Positions 15,825 to 23,520 of a stretch of 38,136 bases of DNA are shown here, in pieces. How positions within the stretch are numbered: position 1 is the stretch's first letter; every line of letters starts with the position of its first letter. The notes beneath the pieces were generated by a model. That model did no database searches, was not told where the DNA came from, and saw only the letters and a program-made list of their open reading frames with translations. Made by a program: the position numbers and the translations under genes. The stretch is from assembly GCA_004555265.1 (NCBI GenBank), contig SFIQ01000022.1:1-38136 (forward strand), written 5' to 3'. The DNA comes from Ruminococcus sp. (GTDB lineage Bacteria; Bacillota; Clostridia; Oscillospirales; Acutalibacteraceae).

Positions 15825-17944
15825 TCCGAAACTGCCTCCTCATATTGCGGCGCGCTGTATGTGCACAGGATTTCGCCGCTTGCGCGGTCAAACGCGGTCA
15901 AACCCGTGTCCGACAGGGTATATACCGTATCGCCGCTGTAAGTGACGCGCTGAATTTCGCCGCTGTACGCGGAGTAGGTTTCGCCGGTTTGCGTTTTTTC
16001 GGGAGTATAGGTATTTGTAATTTTCAGTGCGCCGTTTTCCACCGTTACCGCGCTTGCATACGCCGTAGTTGTGCCGCGGTTGTCGTATTCGTAAATCGGC
16101 ACGGCAAATTCGCCGCTGTCCGAAAAGGTGAGGTAGGCTTTGTGGTCGCTTTGCGCCGCGCTGTAAGAATACCCGCTGTTCCCGCCGTACACAAGCTTGC
16201 TGATTTCCTTGGGATTCTCTTTGTCTGAAACATCAAACAGCGAAATTTTAATATGCCTCGTTGTGCCGCTTTCCGTGCCGTCTTCCCCGACGCCGATGAG
16301 CAAGCCTTCCCCGTAGGGGTGCAGATAATCCGAAAAACCGGGGATTTTCAGCTCGCCTTTGATTTCGGGATTTTCGGGGTTACTTAAATCCACCACAAAC
16401 AGCGGGTCGGTTTGATAGAAGGTCACAAGATACGCTGTGTCGCCCATAAACCGCGCGGCGTAAATGTTTTCGCCCTTCGCAATGCCCGAAAGTACGCCGA
16501 CCGTTTCCAAATCGCGGTTTAACACGGTGACAATACTGCCGTCTTGCGCTGTGGTTGCGATGCGGTAGCAGCCGCTGTATGCATCCATCGAAAACTGATT
16601 GAGCACCGTGCCTTGCACTTTTGCAGAGCCTTTGTAGCACACGCCGTCTGTCAGGTCAAAAGCGTACAGCCGCGTCGCCATATCCGCCATACTGTATGTG
16701 ACCGTGTCGCCGACTTCGGAAACTTCCGATTCCGTTTCGGTGCGCGCCGCAAGCAATGTGTCGCCGTTACAGTAAATGTTGCTCCCGCCGCCGAGCACCG
16801 CTTTGACGGCGGGCGTTTCGTCGGGATTTTGCGTATCGATTAAACTGACGGTTAAATAGGCGGTGTCCTCTGCATTTTCGGGCAGTTTTACATCGTTCAC
16901 GGGGAACCGCATTTTTTCGCCGCTTTGGTAGTAACAGGGCACACAGGCGTTTTTCATATCGGTTTCGTCTTTGTAAATCGGCACATTGTAGTTGGTCAGC
17001 AACAGGAGTGCGTCGCCGTTCATTCTGGAAGAAAGCAGACTGCCGTCCACGGCGTAGGTGTTTAAAAGCGCGGGCGCACTGCGGTCGGATATATCGTAAA
17101 TTGCCGCAAGGGTGCGTGCGGCTTGCACATCGTAGGCGTAACAGCCGCGCGCATAGTCCATTCCGCCGTTTTCAGCATCGTTATACACTGCGGCAAGCAC
17201 CACCAGCGTGTTTTCACGCACATAGATTTCCGAAACCGAAATGCGTTCCCCCTCGTTTGCCGCAGGCAACTGCGCCGCGGCGGCAAGGGTGATGTTTGTG
17301 CGGTCACGAATGTCGAGAATATCCACACGCGGCGTGTCTGCGTGCTGTACCAAATACAGATATTTGCCGTCATTTTTAAGAATGTCTGCTTCGTCAATAT
17401 TTTCAACTTGCGTGTTGGTTTCGCCGTGCGAAGCGGTTGTGCCTGTGGCGGCGTCTGCGGTGCCGGTTTCTACGGCGTTGCCGCTGTTAAAGGACTCGGC
17501 AACTGTGCCGTCGGCGATTTCTGCAACGGCGTATTTTTGCGCACCGAACAGTTGAACGGCATTCTCCCACACACTGCCGCGATTTTGGGCTTTGTATTCT
17601 GCCTGCAATGCGGCGAAATAGTCCTCAATTTCCTTGTAGTCCGCCGCAGAACGCAAATGGGCGTCGTCCGCGTCCGCCGAAACGCTTTGTTGCGGCGTTT
17701 TCGGCGATTCCACATTCGGTGTGTGGTTGAACAGCCGCACGCCCGCAACGCCCGCCAGTACGGCGACAAATACTGCCGCCGCAGAAACGGATACAATCCG
17801 CGCGGTGCGGTGCTTTTTCTTGGTTTGTTCCGTATTTTTCACAAGTGCCGCAATCGCCGCGGGCTGTAAGCTGTCGGGCAAATCAGCTTTTGTATCGTTT
17901 TGTATTTTTTCGTAAATTTCAGCATATTTTTTTCGGGATTTCAT
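15821..17944 (-). CDS. Beta-propeller membrane-anchored protein
   Basis: This 707-residue protein has a cytoplasmic N-terminus of about 45 residues rich in Lys/Glu, one membrane segment near 47-70 (IVSVSAAAVFVAVLAGVAG) and a large outside domain of the 'beta propeller domain' family (Pfam Beta_propel). Typical phrases are SHGETNTQVENIDEADILKN (near 175), YLVQHADTPRVDILDI, YAARFMGDTAYLVTFYQTDPLFVVDL and SDYLHPYGEGLLIGVGED. It is common in Clostridia, archaea and bacilli; the function is not established. ATG at 17944 overlaps the sigma factor stop (ATGA) and has AAAGGAG; the earlier start at 17953 is poorer. Its N-terminus could be the anti-sigma element for the upstream ECF factor (inference). 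Confidence 0.85.
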   Translation of the reverse strand: MKSRKKYAEIYEKIQNDTKADLPDSLQPAAIAALVKNTEQTKKKHRTARIVSVSAAAVFVAVLAGVAGVRLFNHTPNVESPKTPQQSVSADADDAHLRSAADYKEIEDYFAALQAEYKAQNRGSVWENAVQLFGAQKYAVAEIADGTVAESFNSGNAVETGTADAATGTTASHGETNTQVENIDEADILKNDGKYLYLVQHADTPRVDILDIRDRTNITLAAAAQLPAANEGERISVSEIYVRENTLVVLAAVYNDAENGGMDYARGCYAYDVQAARTLAAIYDISDRSAPALLNTYAVDGSLLSSRMNGDALLLLTNYNVPIYKDETDMKNACVPCYYQSGEKMRFPVNDVKLPENAEDTAYLTVSLIDTQNPDETPAVKAVLGGGSNIYCNGDTLLAARTETESEVSEVGDTVTYSMADMATRLYAFDLTDGVCYKGSAKVQGTVLNQFSMDAYSGCYRIATTAQDGSIVTVLNRDLETVGVLSGIAKGENIYAARFMGDTAYLVTFYQTDPLFVVDLSNPENPEIKGELKIPGFSDYLHPYGEGLLIGVGEDGTESGTTRHIKISLFDVSDKENPKEISKLVYGGNSGYSYSAAQSDHKAYLTFSDSGEFAVPIYEYDNRGTTTAYASAVTVENGALKITNTYTPEKTQTGETYSAYSGEIQRVTYSGDTVYTLSDTGLTAFDRASGEILCTYSAPQYEEAVSE

Positions 17945-18477
17945 TTTGCACACTCCTTTTCCGCTAAATATGTACGCAGCTTTTCAAGGGACCTGGAAAG
18001 CTTGGAGCGCACCGCACCGGCGGTTAAATCCACCGTCACGGCAATTTCTTTGGAGGTAAAACCCGCCACCGCAGACAACAGCACAATTTGCCGCTCCTCC
18101 TCGGTCAACCGCAACAGCGCGTTTTGTAGATCGGTGCGGTCGCTTGCCGTCGATTCCGTATTGTCGGGCGCAGGGCTGTTTTCGGGGATTTCTGCACCGC
18201 AAACTGTGAACGCGCCGCGCCGCAACAGGGTTTTGGCGGTGTTTTGAAGGGTTTTGAAAAAATAGGCTTTTACCGCGTCGGGCTTTCGGATATTTTGCAG
18301 ATTGGTATAGACTTTTATGCAGGCTTCCTGCACCGCATCCTCGGCGGCGTGGCGGTCGCGCAGTATCGCGTAGGCATAGCGGTACAGTTCGTTTGCATAC
18401 TGCGCATACAGCGCGCCGAATGCGTTTGCATCGCCCGCTTGTGCGGACCGGAACAACCGTTTTTCGTTGGACTCCAT
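17941..18477 (-). CDS. ECF-type sigma factor
   Basis: This 178-residue sigma-70 family factor has only regions 2 and 4. Region 2 is about 22-90 (GALYAQYANELYRYAYAIL, then RHAAEDAVQEACIKVY for -10 recognition), and region 4 is about 117-170 (LTEEERQIVLLSAVAGFTSKE and then the helix-turn-helix ending in VRSKLSRSLEKLR). RBS AAGGGGG. It is first in the sigma / propeller / small membrane protein operon, translationally coupled to the second gene. A TGCAAC motif at about 18539 upstream resembles an ECF -35 element, but no clear -10 partner is seen. Confidence 0.92.
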   Translation of the reverse strand: MESNEKRLFRSAQAGDANAFGALYAQYANELYRYAYAILRDRHAAEDAVQEACIKVYTNLQNIRKPDAVKAYFFKTLQNTAKTLLRRGAFTVCGAEIPENSPAPDNTESTASDRTDLQNALLRLTEEERQIVLLSAVAGFTSKEIAVTVDLTAGAVRSKLSRSLEKLRTYLAEKECAK

Positions 18478-18571
18478 AAAATGCCCCCTTGTTTTTCAAA
18501 TCCCTTTCACAACAATAGACTATCACAGCGGCGAAAGTGTTGCAAGAAAATATAAAAAACGAAAAAAATAT

Positions 18572-18605
18572 GAAAAAATCCGTATGCGGCCGAAAGCGCA
18601 TACGG
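18572..18605 (-). terminator. Terminator of the fur / exporter operon
   Basis: CCGTATGCG pairs with CGCATACGG (18580-18588 with 18597-18605). On the minus strand it is followed by ATTTTTTC, 9 bases after the exporter stop. Confidence 0.85.
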
Positions 18606-18613
18606 AAACCTTT

Positions 18614-19507
18614 TTATATGCCGAGAATTTGCAGTACCACGCCCGGCACGACGGCGGCAACATACAAAATCCCCAATATTTTCAAGTTGTCTTTCGGATT
18701 GCGGTTTTCGCGGAACAAGACCAACAGCCCCGCACCCGCGCCTGTGCAAAGCCCCGCAACCACCGCGCCGAATTGCAATGCGCCTTCCAAGTACAACTGC
18801 GTAAGCAACACCGAGGCGGCACAGTTCGGAATCAAGCCGAATAGGGCGGTTAAAAACGGCTGAAACACCGAATCGTGCAGAAGAAGTGTTCCCAAGCGTT
18901 CGTGCCCCAAGAATTCCACCAAGAAATTTAAAACAAGCGTGATTAAAAAGACAAAGCCAAACATTTTTGCCGTGTGCAACAGCGCGGGACGCAACACGCC
19001 GCCGTGTTCGTGACAGCCGCAATGCTCATGGTCGCATAAATCCTTTAATTGCAATGCGCTGTCCGTTTTTTTGCGGAACAGGAAATCCACAAGATACCCC
19101 GCCGCAACACCGATAAGCACCTTGGCAAGCAATAATTTCAAAATATCGGGTGCGGCGCTCGGCGTGGCGGCGAGCAACAGCACCGCCTCGTCCGAGGTGG
19201 AAAGAAACACGGCGCAGAGCGTACCGAGGGTAATCACACCGCCCGCATACAGGTTGGCACTCAACACCGAAAAGCCGCATTGCGGCACACAGCCGAGCAC
19301 CGCGCCAACTGCGGGACCGGCCTTGCCCGCGCGCGCAAAAAAGCGGCTGAGTTTTTCGCCTGCGTGGTGCTCCAAAAGCTCCATCAGGCAAAATGCCGCG
19401 AATAAAAACGGCAACATTTTCAAAGCGTCCGTGAGCGTATCCAAGAAAATCCCCAAAACGCTGCCGCTTTCGGCTTCGATGTGTAAGGCAAGTATTTGTT
19501 CGTTCAA
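18614..19507 (-). CDS. Putative 10TM heavy-metal exporter (ArsP_2-like)
   Basis: This 297-residue polytopic protein resembles the 'putative 10TM heavy-metal exporter' family (Pfam ArsP_2, annotated by some as a putative manganese transporter). Key stretches are VLGCVPQCGFSVLSANLYAG and VFLSTSDEAVLLLAATP in the first half, and the partly repeated GLIPNCAASVLLTQLY in the second half, consistent with an internal duplication. Between them is a His/Cys-rich loop DHEHCGCHEHGG, a likely metal-binding site. Start is TTG at 19507, overlapping the fur stop as TTGA, with GGAG 8 bases upstream; the open frame from 19540 lies inside fur. Co-transcription with fur points to metal control. The substrate metal is unknown. 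Confidence 0.8.
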   Translation of the reverse strand: MNEQILALHIEAESGSVLGIFLDTLTDALKMLPFLFAAFCLMELLEHHAGEKLSRFFARAGKAGPAVGAVLGCVPQCGFSVLSANLYAGGVITLGTLCAVFLSTSDEAVLLLAATPSAAPDILKLLLAKVLIGVAAGYLVDFLFRKKTDSALQLKDLCDHEHCGCHEHGGVLRPALLHTAKMFGFVFLITLVLNFLVEFLGHERLGTLLLHDSVFQPFLTALFGLIPNCAASVLLTQLYLEGALQFGAVVAGLCTGAGAGLLVLFRENRNPKDNLKILGILYVAAVVPGVVLQILGI

Positions 19508-19917
19508 GTGTCGTTCTCCTTTTTTATGCAGTCGACGCACAAGCCGTACAGCACGGTGCGACTGCCGTCAATCAAAAAACCGTGTTCGGCGCGAATATGT
19601 GCGGAAAGTTCGTCTAAAAAATTGCATTCCGCGTGCAACAGCGCGCCGCAGGCGGTACATTTCAAATGGTAATGTGCCTTGCAGACCTCGCCGTTTTCCG
19701 CAAGCTGAAAGCACGCGCCGCCCCCGTCGGCTCCTGCGAATTTGCGCACAACGCCTTCGGAAAAGAATTTTTCAAGCTGGCGGTAGACCGTGGTTTGCCC
19801 AACGGTTTCGCCTTTTTCTTTTAATAAAAAATAGACTTCCTCCGCCGTGAGGTGCCGCGCCTTGTTTTCCTGCAAAAGCGCGAGAATGCGGCGGCTTTGC
19901 GCGGTTTGGTATGCCAT
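19504..19917 (-). CDS. Fur-family metalloregulator
   Basis: This 137-residue Fur/Zur/PerR-type regulator has an N-terminal winged helix (recognition part VGQTTVYRQLEKFFSEGVV) and a C-terminal dimerisation domain with structural zinc site Cys87-x-x-Cys90 and Cys127-x-x-Cys130. His82/His84 (AHYHLKC) fit the sensory site. Which metal or peroxide it senses cannot be decided from sequence; the neighbour is a metal exporter rather than an uptake system. A perfect 7-1-7 operator lies between its promoter and start codon, so autoregulation is very likely. Confidence 0.92.
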   Translation of the reverse strand: MAYQTAQSRRILALLQENKARHLTAEEVYFLLKEKGETVGQTTVYRQLEKFFSEGVVRKFAGADGGGACFQLAENGEVCKAHYHLKCTACGALLHAECNFLDELSAHIRAEHGFLIDGSRTVLYGLCVDCIKKENDT

Positions 19918-19942
19918 TTCCGTTCCCTTTCAAAATTGAAAT

Positions 19943-19994
19943 TGAAAATCATTTTCAGGTTGAACAGTATACAGCGTAAGACGAGGTTTGTCAA
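19943..19994 (-). promoter_or_regulatory. fur promoter with perfect 7-1-7 Fur-type box
   Basis: Minus-strand -35 TTGACA (19989-19994), 17-base spacer, -10 TATACT (19966-19971). TGAAAAT-G-ATTTTCA (19943-19957), a perfect palindrome with one central base, lies just downstream of the expected transcription start, so binding would block initiation or early elongation. Confidence 0.88.
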
Positions 19995-20154
19995 CCCCCG
20001 TCCCCATGAAGGAGGGGGAGAAATTGGGGTTTGTGGGGGTGAACGCATTCCATTTCGCGCGTAGGGGTCGGTGAGATTCCCCTGTTAGGGGAAATGTCGC
20101 GCAGCGACAAAGGGGTAATGGCGCAGCCGTAACCTCGACGACCCGAAAATGGAT

Positions 20155-20210
20155 GAATAATGAAAAATGAATAATGAAAAATGAATAATGAAAAATGAAT
20201 AATGAAAAAT
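20155..20210 (+). repeat. 14-bp tandem repeat, four exact copies
   Basis: The unit GAATAATGAAAAAT occurs four times in a row without mismatch. It lies in a gene-free stretch and abuts the palindromic repeat mosaic at 20212. Confidence 0.95.
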
Positions 20211-20211
20211 T

Positions 20212-20410
20212 GTAGGGAACGGTCTTGACCGTTCCGATTGAAAAATAAAAATGCAATTTGAGCGTAGGGGGCGACGACTGAAAAATGGAAAAATCTCGCC
20301 CCCAGTCAAATGCTGCGCATTTGACAGCCCCCTCTCGGAGGGGGGCGGAAACGGCGGGCGATTCGTGAATCGCCCCTACAACCGTAGGGAACGGTCTTGA
20401 CCGTTCCGCA
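20212..20410 (+). repeat. Palindromic repeat mosaic, arm A
   Basis: The gene-free stretch 19995-20655 is built of short palindromes. Arm A holds GGAACGGTCTTGACCGTTCC twice (20215-20234, 20388-20407), GGGCGATTCGTGAATCGCCC (20357-20376) and AGTCAAATG...CATTTGACA (near 20304-20325). In the same order and inverted, these modules recur at 24521-24786. Before arm A, 19995-20150 has G-rich palindromic pieces (for example GTCGCGCAGCGAC at 20096-20108). After it, 20480-20510 has another dispersed-looking piece, GTCATTCTGCGCGTAGCG. No gene is seen. Confidence 0.85.
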
Positions 20411-20428
20411 ATTCACAGCAAATTCCGC

Positions 20429-20453
20429 GGCGGGAGCAAGCCCCCGCCCTACC
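20429..20453 (+). repeat. 25-bp palindromic repeat, copy 1
   Basis: GGCGGGAGCAAGCCCCCGCC followed by CTACC. The exact reverse complement occurs at 21859-21883. Confidence 0.9.
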
Positions 20454-20655
20454 GCATAAATTTGTCCCCTACAAACCCCAATTTGTCATTCTGCGCGTAG
20501 CGAAGAATCTCCAACAGCGCATGGAATATAGGCAACGAAATGCTTTGCCAAACGGTTAAAAGAAAAAAAGACGCGCGAATACCGTTTGTGCCGACTGCAA
20601 CAGGATGCCGATATTACGCCGAAACATAAAAAATCGCCCGATCGAAAAAAACTCT

Positions 20656-20684
20656 TGCAATCTGCGCACAACTCATATATAATA
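20656..20684 (+). promoter_or_regulatory. Promoter of tRNA-Thr(CGT)
   Basis: TTGCAA (20656-20661), 17-base spacer, TATAAT (20679-20684), about 50 bases before the tRNA. Confidence 0.8.
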
Positions 20685-20734
20685 TAGAGGCTGTCAATAT
20701 AACCGTTTGAAAACGGCAAGCAAAAATTTTATAT

Positions 20735-20810
20735 GCTACTGTGGCTCAGTTGGTAGAGCAGCTGATTCGTAATCAGCAGGTCGGCGGTTCGAGTCCGCCC
20801 AGTAGCTCCA
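20735..20810 (+). tRNA. tRNA-Thr (anticodon CGT)
   Basis: Acceptor GCTACTG pairs with CAGTAGC. Anticodon stem GCTGA/TCAGC encloses TTCGTAA (anticodon CGT). T-arm has GGTTCGAGTCC. Discriminator T and encoded CCA (20808-20810). Second threonine tRNA of the window; own promoter and terminator. Confidence 0.95.
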
Positions 20811-20845
20811 AACGCGGTTCGGTATCTTGCCGAACCGCGTTTTTT
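20811..20845 (+). terminator. Terminator of tRNA-Thr(CGT)
   Basis: AACGCGGTTCGG pairs exactly with CCGAACCGCGTT and is followed by TTTT. Confidence 0.92.
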
Positions 20846-20893
20846 GTGGTATGCTTACCGTATCCCTGATTTTCGTTGTATCGGAGTAAACAA

Positions 20894-21694
20894 ATGTTGC
20901 CATATCTCACCCTGCCCAAAAGCATATCGAAAAAAATCGAAGGCAAAAACCTGACTTTGGACACGCTCGGCGCATCCGATTCCAGCGTGTATATTTTCGA
21001 TGAATCTGTACTGAAAATTGAAAAGACGGGGGACAATGCGAACCGTGAGGCGGAGGCTTTGCAGTGGCTTTGCGGCAAACTGCCTGTGCCGCAGGTGCTT
21101 GCATTCGCGCAAGAAAACGGGTTAAATTATTTGTTAATGTCGAAAATGCATGGCACAATGGCTTGTGATGCGTTCGCCGACGATGCCGTTGACATCGCGG
21201 TTTCCGCCCTTGCGGACGGCTTAAAACGGTTGTGGAGCATAGACATTTCCGATTGTCCGTTAGACAGCCGTTTACCCAAAAGACTGACACAAGCGAAATA
21301 CAATATCGAAAACGGCTTGGTGGATACGGACGATTTTGAGCCGAACACCCTCGGCGAAAACGGTTTTGCGGATTTAGAGGCTTTATACGATTTTTTGGAA
21401 ACGCATCAGCCGCCGGAGGACTTGGTTTTCACACATGGCGATTACTGTTTGCCGAATATATTTACGGAAAACGGTAAAACCGTCGGGTTTATTGATTTGG
21501 GCAAGGCAGGTATTGCGGATCGCTGGCAGGATATTGCGCTTTGCGTGCGCTCTTTGCAGTACAATTTATGTGATTTGTGCGCGTTGCCGTACGATGTGTT
21601 TTTAAAAGCAAAAAACAGACTTTACAGTCTGTTGCATATGGAAGAAGATGCAGAAAAACTGCGGTATTATATTTTGCTGGACGAATTGTTTTAG
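20894..21694 (+). CDS. APH(3')-like aminoglycoside/kinase-fold phosphotransferase
   Basis: This 266-residue protein matches the APH(3') family in length and motif order: Lys41 in the N-lobe (VLKIEK), Glu52 in NREAEAL, LPVPQVLAF, LLMSKMHG, the catalytic loop H181-G-D183-Y-C-L-P-N188, and I-D201-L-G-K-A-G-I-A-D-R for metal binding. The C-terminus LRYYILLDELF is nearly that of APH(3')-IIIa, where it contacts aminoglycoside. Likely reaction: ATP-dependent 3'-O-phosphorylation of kanamycin-type drugs, but resistance is unproven. A TTG at 20876 is in frame; ATG at 20894 has GGAG 7 bases upstream. It lies directly after tRNA-Thr, inside the repeat-flanked plastic region. Confidence 0.88.
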   Translation: MLPYLTLPKSISKKIEGKNLTLDTLGASDSSVYIFDESVLKIEKTGDNANREAEALQWLCGKLPVPQVLAFAQENGLNYLLMSKMHGTMACDAFADDAVDIAVSALADGLKRLWSIDISDCPLDSRLPKRLTQAKYNIENGLVDTDDFEPNTLGENGFADLEALYDFLETHQPPEDLVFTHGDYCLPNIFTENGKTVGFIDLGKAGIADRWQDIALCVRSLQYNLCDLCALPYDVFLKAKNRLYSLLHMEEDAEKLRYYILLDELF

Positions 21695-21702
21695 TGTGTT
21701 TT

Positions 21703-21849
21703 CCGTAAAAAAGGGACTGTCCCCTTTTTACGGAAATGGAGTACAGAAAGCAGGTGTGTATTTTGGAAAAATTTCGTTGGGCATATATAGGCAGCGGCAA
21801 CATTGCCCATTCCACAGCAAGAGATATCGTAAAAGGGGAGCACAGTATT
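21703..21849 (+). repeat. 147-bp direct repeat, copy 1
   Basis: Matches 23374-23520 at a constant offset of 1671 bases with about ten mismatches. It starts with a hairpin (GTAAAAAAGGG and CCCCTTTTTAC) that can end transcription of the APH-like gene 9 bases upstream. It then carries the ribosome-binding region and first about 29 codons of a Gfo/Idh/MocA gene. Copies 1 and 2 flank the MATE gene. Confidence 0.93.
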
Positions 21850-21900
21850 TTAACAAAAGGTAGGGCGGGGGCTTGCTCCCGCCGTCAATGGCTGACGTGA
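21763..21900 (+). pseudogene. Gfo/Idh/MocA oxidoreductase 5' fragment (duplicate)
   Basis: This 45-codon remnant from TTG at 21763 encodes EKFRWAYIGSGNIAHSTARD and a few more residues of the NAD(P)-binding Rossmann start (G-x-G-x-x-A), then leaves homology at 21849 and runs into a palindromic repeat before a stop at 21900. The matching start of the larger copy is at 23434. It cannot make a functional enzyme. Confidence 0.85.
21859..21883 (-). repeat. 25-bp palindromic repeat, copy 2
   Basis: Exact reverse complement of 20429-20453. It lies 10 bases beyond the point where the oxidoreductase fragment loses homology, so it may mark the rearrangement joint. Confidence 0.9.
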
Positions 21901-21963
21901 GTAGGATATGATAAAATATGGAAATATTCAGATTATTACTATAAAACGGCGGAGATTTAAACA

Positions 21964-23340
21964 TTGAAAGCAAATACAACAGATTTACTGACGGGTAGTC
22001 CCGTTAAAAGCATTGTGCGGTTTGCCTTGCCGATTATGGCAAGTTCAATGCTACAATACAATTATAATTTAGTTGATAATATTATTGTGGGGCGTTTTGT
22101 GGGAACAAACGCGCTTGCCGCTGTGGGCAATGTGGGCTCAATCAACAGTTTTATTATCGGCGCGGCACTGGGGCTTACAGCTGGTTTTACAATACCCGTT
22201 GCCCAATCTTTCGGGGCGAGAAATGAAAAGAAAATGAATAGATACGCCGCCAACAGTATTTCGCTGTCTATTTTAATCGGTCTTATAATGGTAGTGTTAG
22301 CCCACATACTTTCCCGACCGCTTTTGCGTTTGATAGATACACCGGAAGAAATAATTGACTTGTCCGCATCATATATTAACATTCTGTATTATGCCGTACC
22401 TGTGCAAATGTCTTTGAATAATTTTAATGCGTTGGCACGTGCCGTAGGCGAAAGCAAGAAACCACTTTATTTCCTCATTGTCAGTGTGTTTGTCAATTTA
22501 GGGCTTGATATACTTTTTGTTGGCGTATTTAAATTCGGGGTTGTAGGTGCTGCGTGGGCAACATTTATATCACAAGCGACTGCCGCTGTTCTTTCGGCTG
22601 TATATATTTTCAAATACAATCCGATTTTATCAATACATATTCATGATTTACTGCCAACCCGTGTTGAAAGTTTACATCAACTGCGTCTTGGTGTTCCGCT
22701 GTCCTTGCAGTTCACCGTTACTTCTATCGGTTCAATGGTATTGCAAACTGCAATAAACAGTTTCGGTGCCAATGTAATTGCCGGATTTACCGCCGCCGCA
22801 AGGGTTGAACAAGTCACAAATATTCCAATGTCGGGATTAGGCGTCGGTACAATGACTTTCGTATCGCAAAACTTCGGTGCAAAGCAGTATGACCGAATTG
22901 TAAAAAGTGTTAAAAAGATTTTTTGGCTCGATATCGGTGTTTCGGTTGTGTGCAGTGCGGTGTTAATTCTTGTGGGACCTCTGGCAGTACGGCTATTTAT
23001 GAAAACCCCCAATGCAGAAATGCTCTATGCTTCAAAGCATTATTTGATAGCGATAAGTGCTTGTTACAGTCTTGTTGCCATTCTGTTTGTATTAAGAAAT
23101 ACCTTGCAGGGATTAGGCTGTACCTATGCCAATACCGTTGCAGGAATAGGCGAGTTGTTCGGCAGACTTACAATAGCATTACTTTTAAAACCGCTGTTCG
23201 GTTTTTCAGCAGTTTGTTTTGCAGGACCTGCCGCATGGCTTTTAGCAGATATTCCGTTGGCAATAATCTACTTGCATAAACGCCGAGACTTTAAAGCACG
23301 AAGTCAAGGCATACAGTTCCAGAATATGACGAACAAATGA
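21964..23340 (+). CDS. MATE-family efflux transporter
   Basis: This 458-residue, 12-segment transporter of the MATE/NorM-DinF type exports cationic drugs or metabolites by Na+ or H+ antiport. Family phrases: LPIMASSMLQ, LVDNIIVGRFVGTNALAAVG, the mid-protein repeat VPLSLQFTVTSIGSMVLQTA with FGANVIAGFTAAARVEQ, and NTLQGLG near the end. Start is TTG with GGAG 9 bases upstream. Codon use is more AT-rich (many ATA, TTA and AAT codons) than flanking genes, and the gene lies exactly between two direct repeats, both suggesting recent acquisition. The drug spectrum is unknown. Confidence 0.93.
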   Translation: MKANTTDLLTGSPVKSIVRFALPIMASSMLQYNYNLVDNIIVGRFVGTNALAAVGNVGSINSFIIGAALGLTAGFTIPVAQSFGARNEKKMNRYAANSISLSILIGLIMVVLAHILSRPLLRLIDTPEEIIDLSASYINILYYAVPVQMSLNNFNALARAVGESKKPLYFLIVSVFVNLGLDILFVGVFKFGVVGAAWATFISQATAAVLSAVYIFKYNPILSIHIHDLLPTRVESLHQLRLGVPLSLQFTVTSIGSMVLQTAINSFGANVIAGFTAAARVEQVTNIPMSGLGVGTMTFVSQNFGAKQYDRIVKSVKKIFWLDIGVSVVCSAVLILVGPLAVRLFMKTPNAEMLYASKHYLIAISACYSLVAILFVLRNTLQGLGCTYANTVAGIGELFGRLTIALLLKPLFGFSAVCFAGPAAWLLADIPLAIIYLHKRRDFKARSQGIQFQNMTNK

Positions 23341-23373
23341 AACATAACAATATGCAGATCGAGGAGAATATTC

Positions 23374-23520
23374 CCGTAAAAAAGGGACTGTCCCCTTTTT
23401 ACGGGAGTGGAGTACAGAAAGCAGGTGTGTATTTTGGAAAAATTCCGTTGGGCATATATAGGCAGCGGCAACATTGCCCATTCCACGGCAAGAGACATTG
23501 TAAAAGGGGCGCACTGTATT
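23374..23520 (+). repeat. 147-bp direct repeat, copy 2
   Basis: Second copy of 21703-21849. Its opening hairpin lies 33 bases past the MATE stop and can serve as its terminator. The rest is the start of the Gfo/Idh/MocA pseudogene. Confidence 0.93.

Noticed and set aside
18614..19507. Extending the exporter start to 19540
   Set aside because: That lies within fur; the TTG at 19507 has a proper RBS and a TTGA overlap.
20155..20210. CRISPR array
   Set aside because: Units are contiguous 14-mers without spacers and no cas gene is present.
21703..23520. Insertion sequence around the MATE gene
   Set aside because: No transposase and no terminal inverted repeats; the flanks are direct copies of a gene start.
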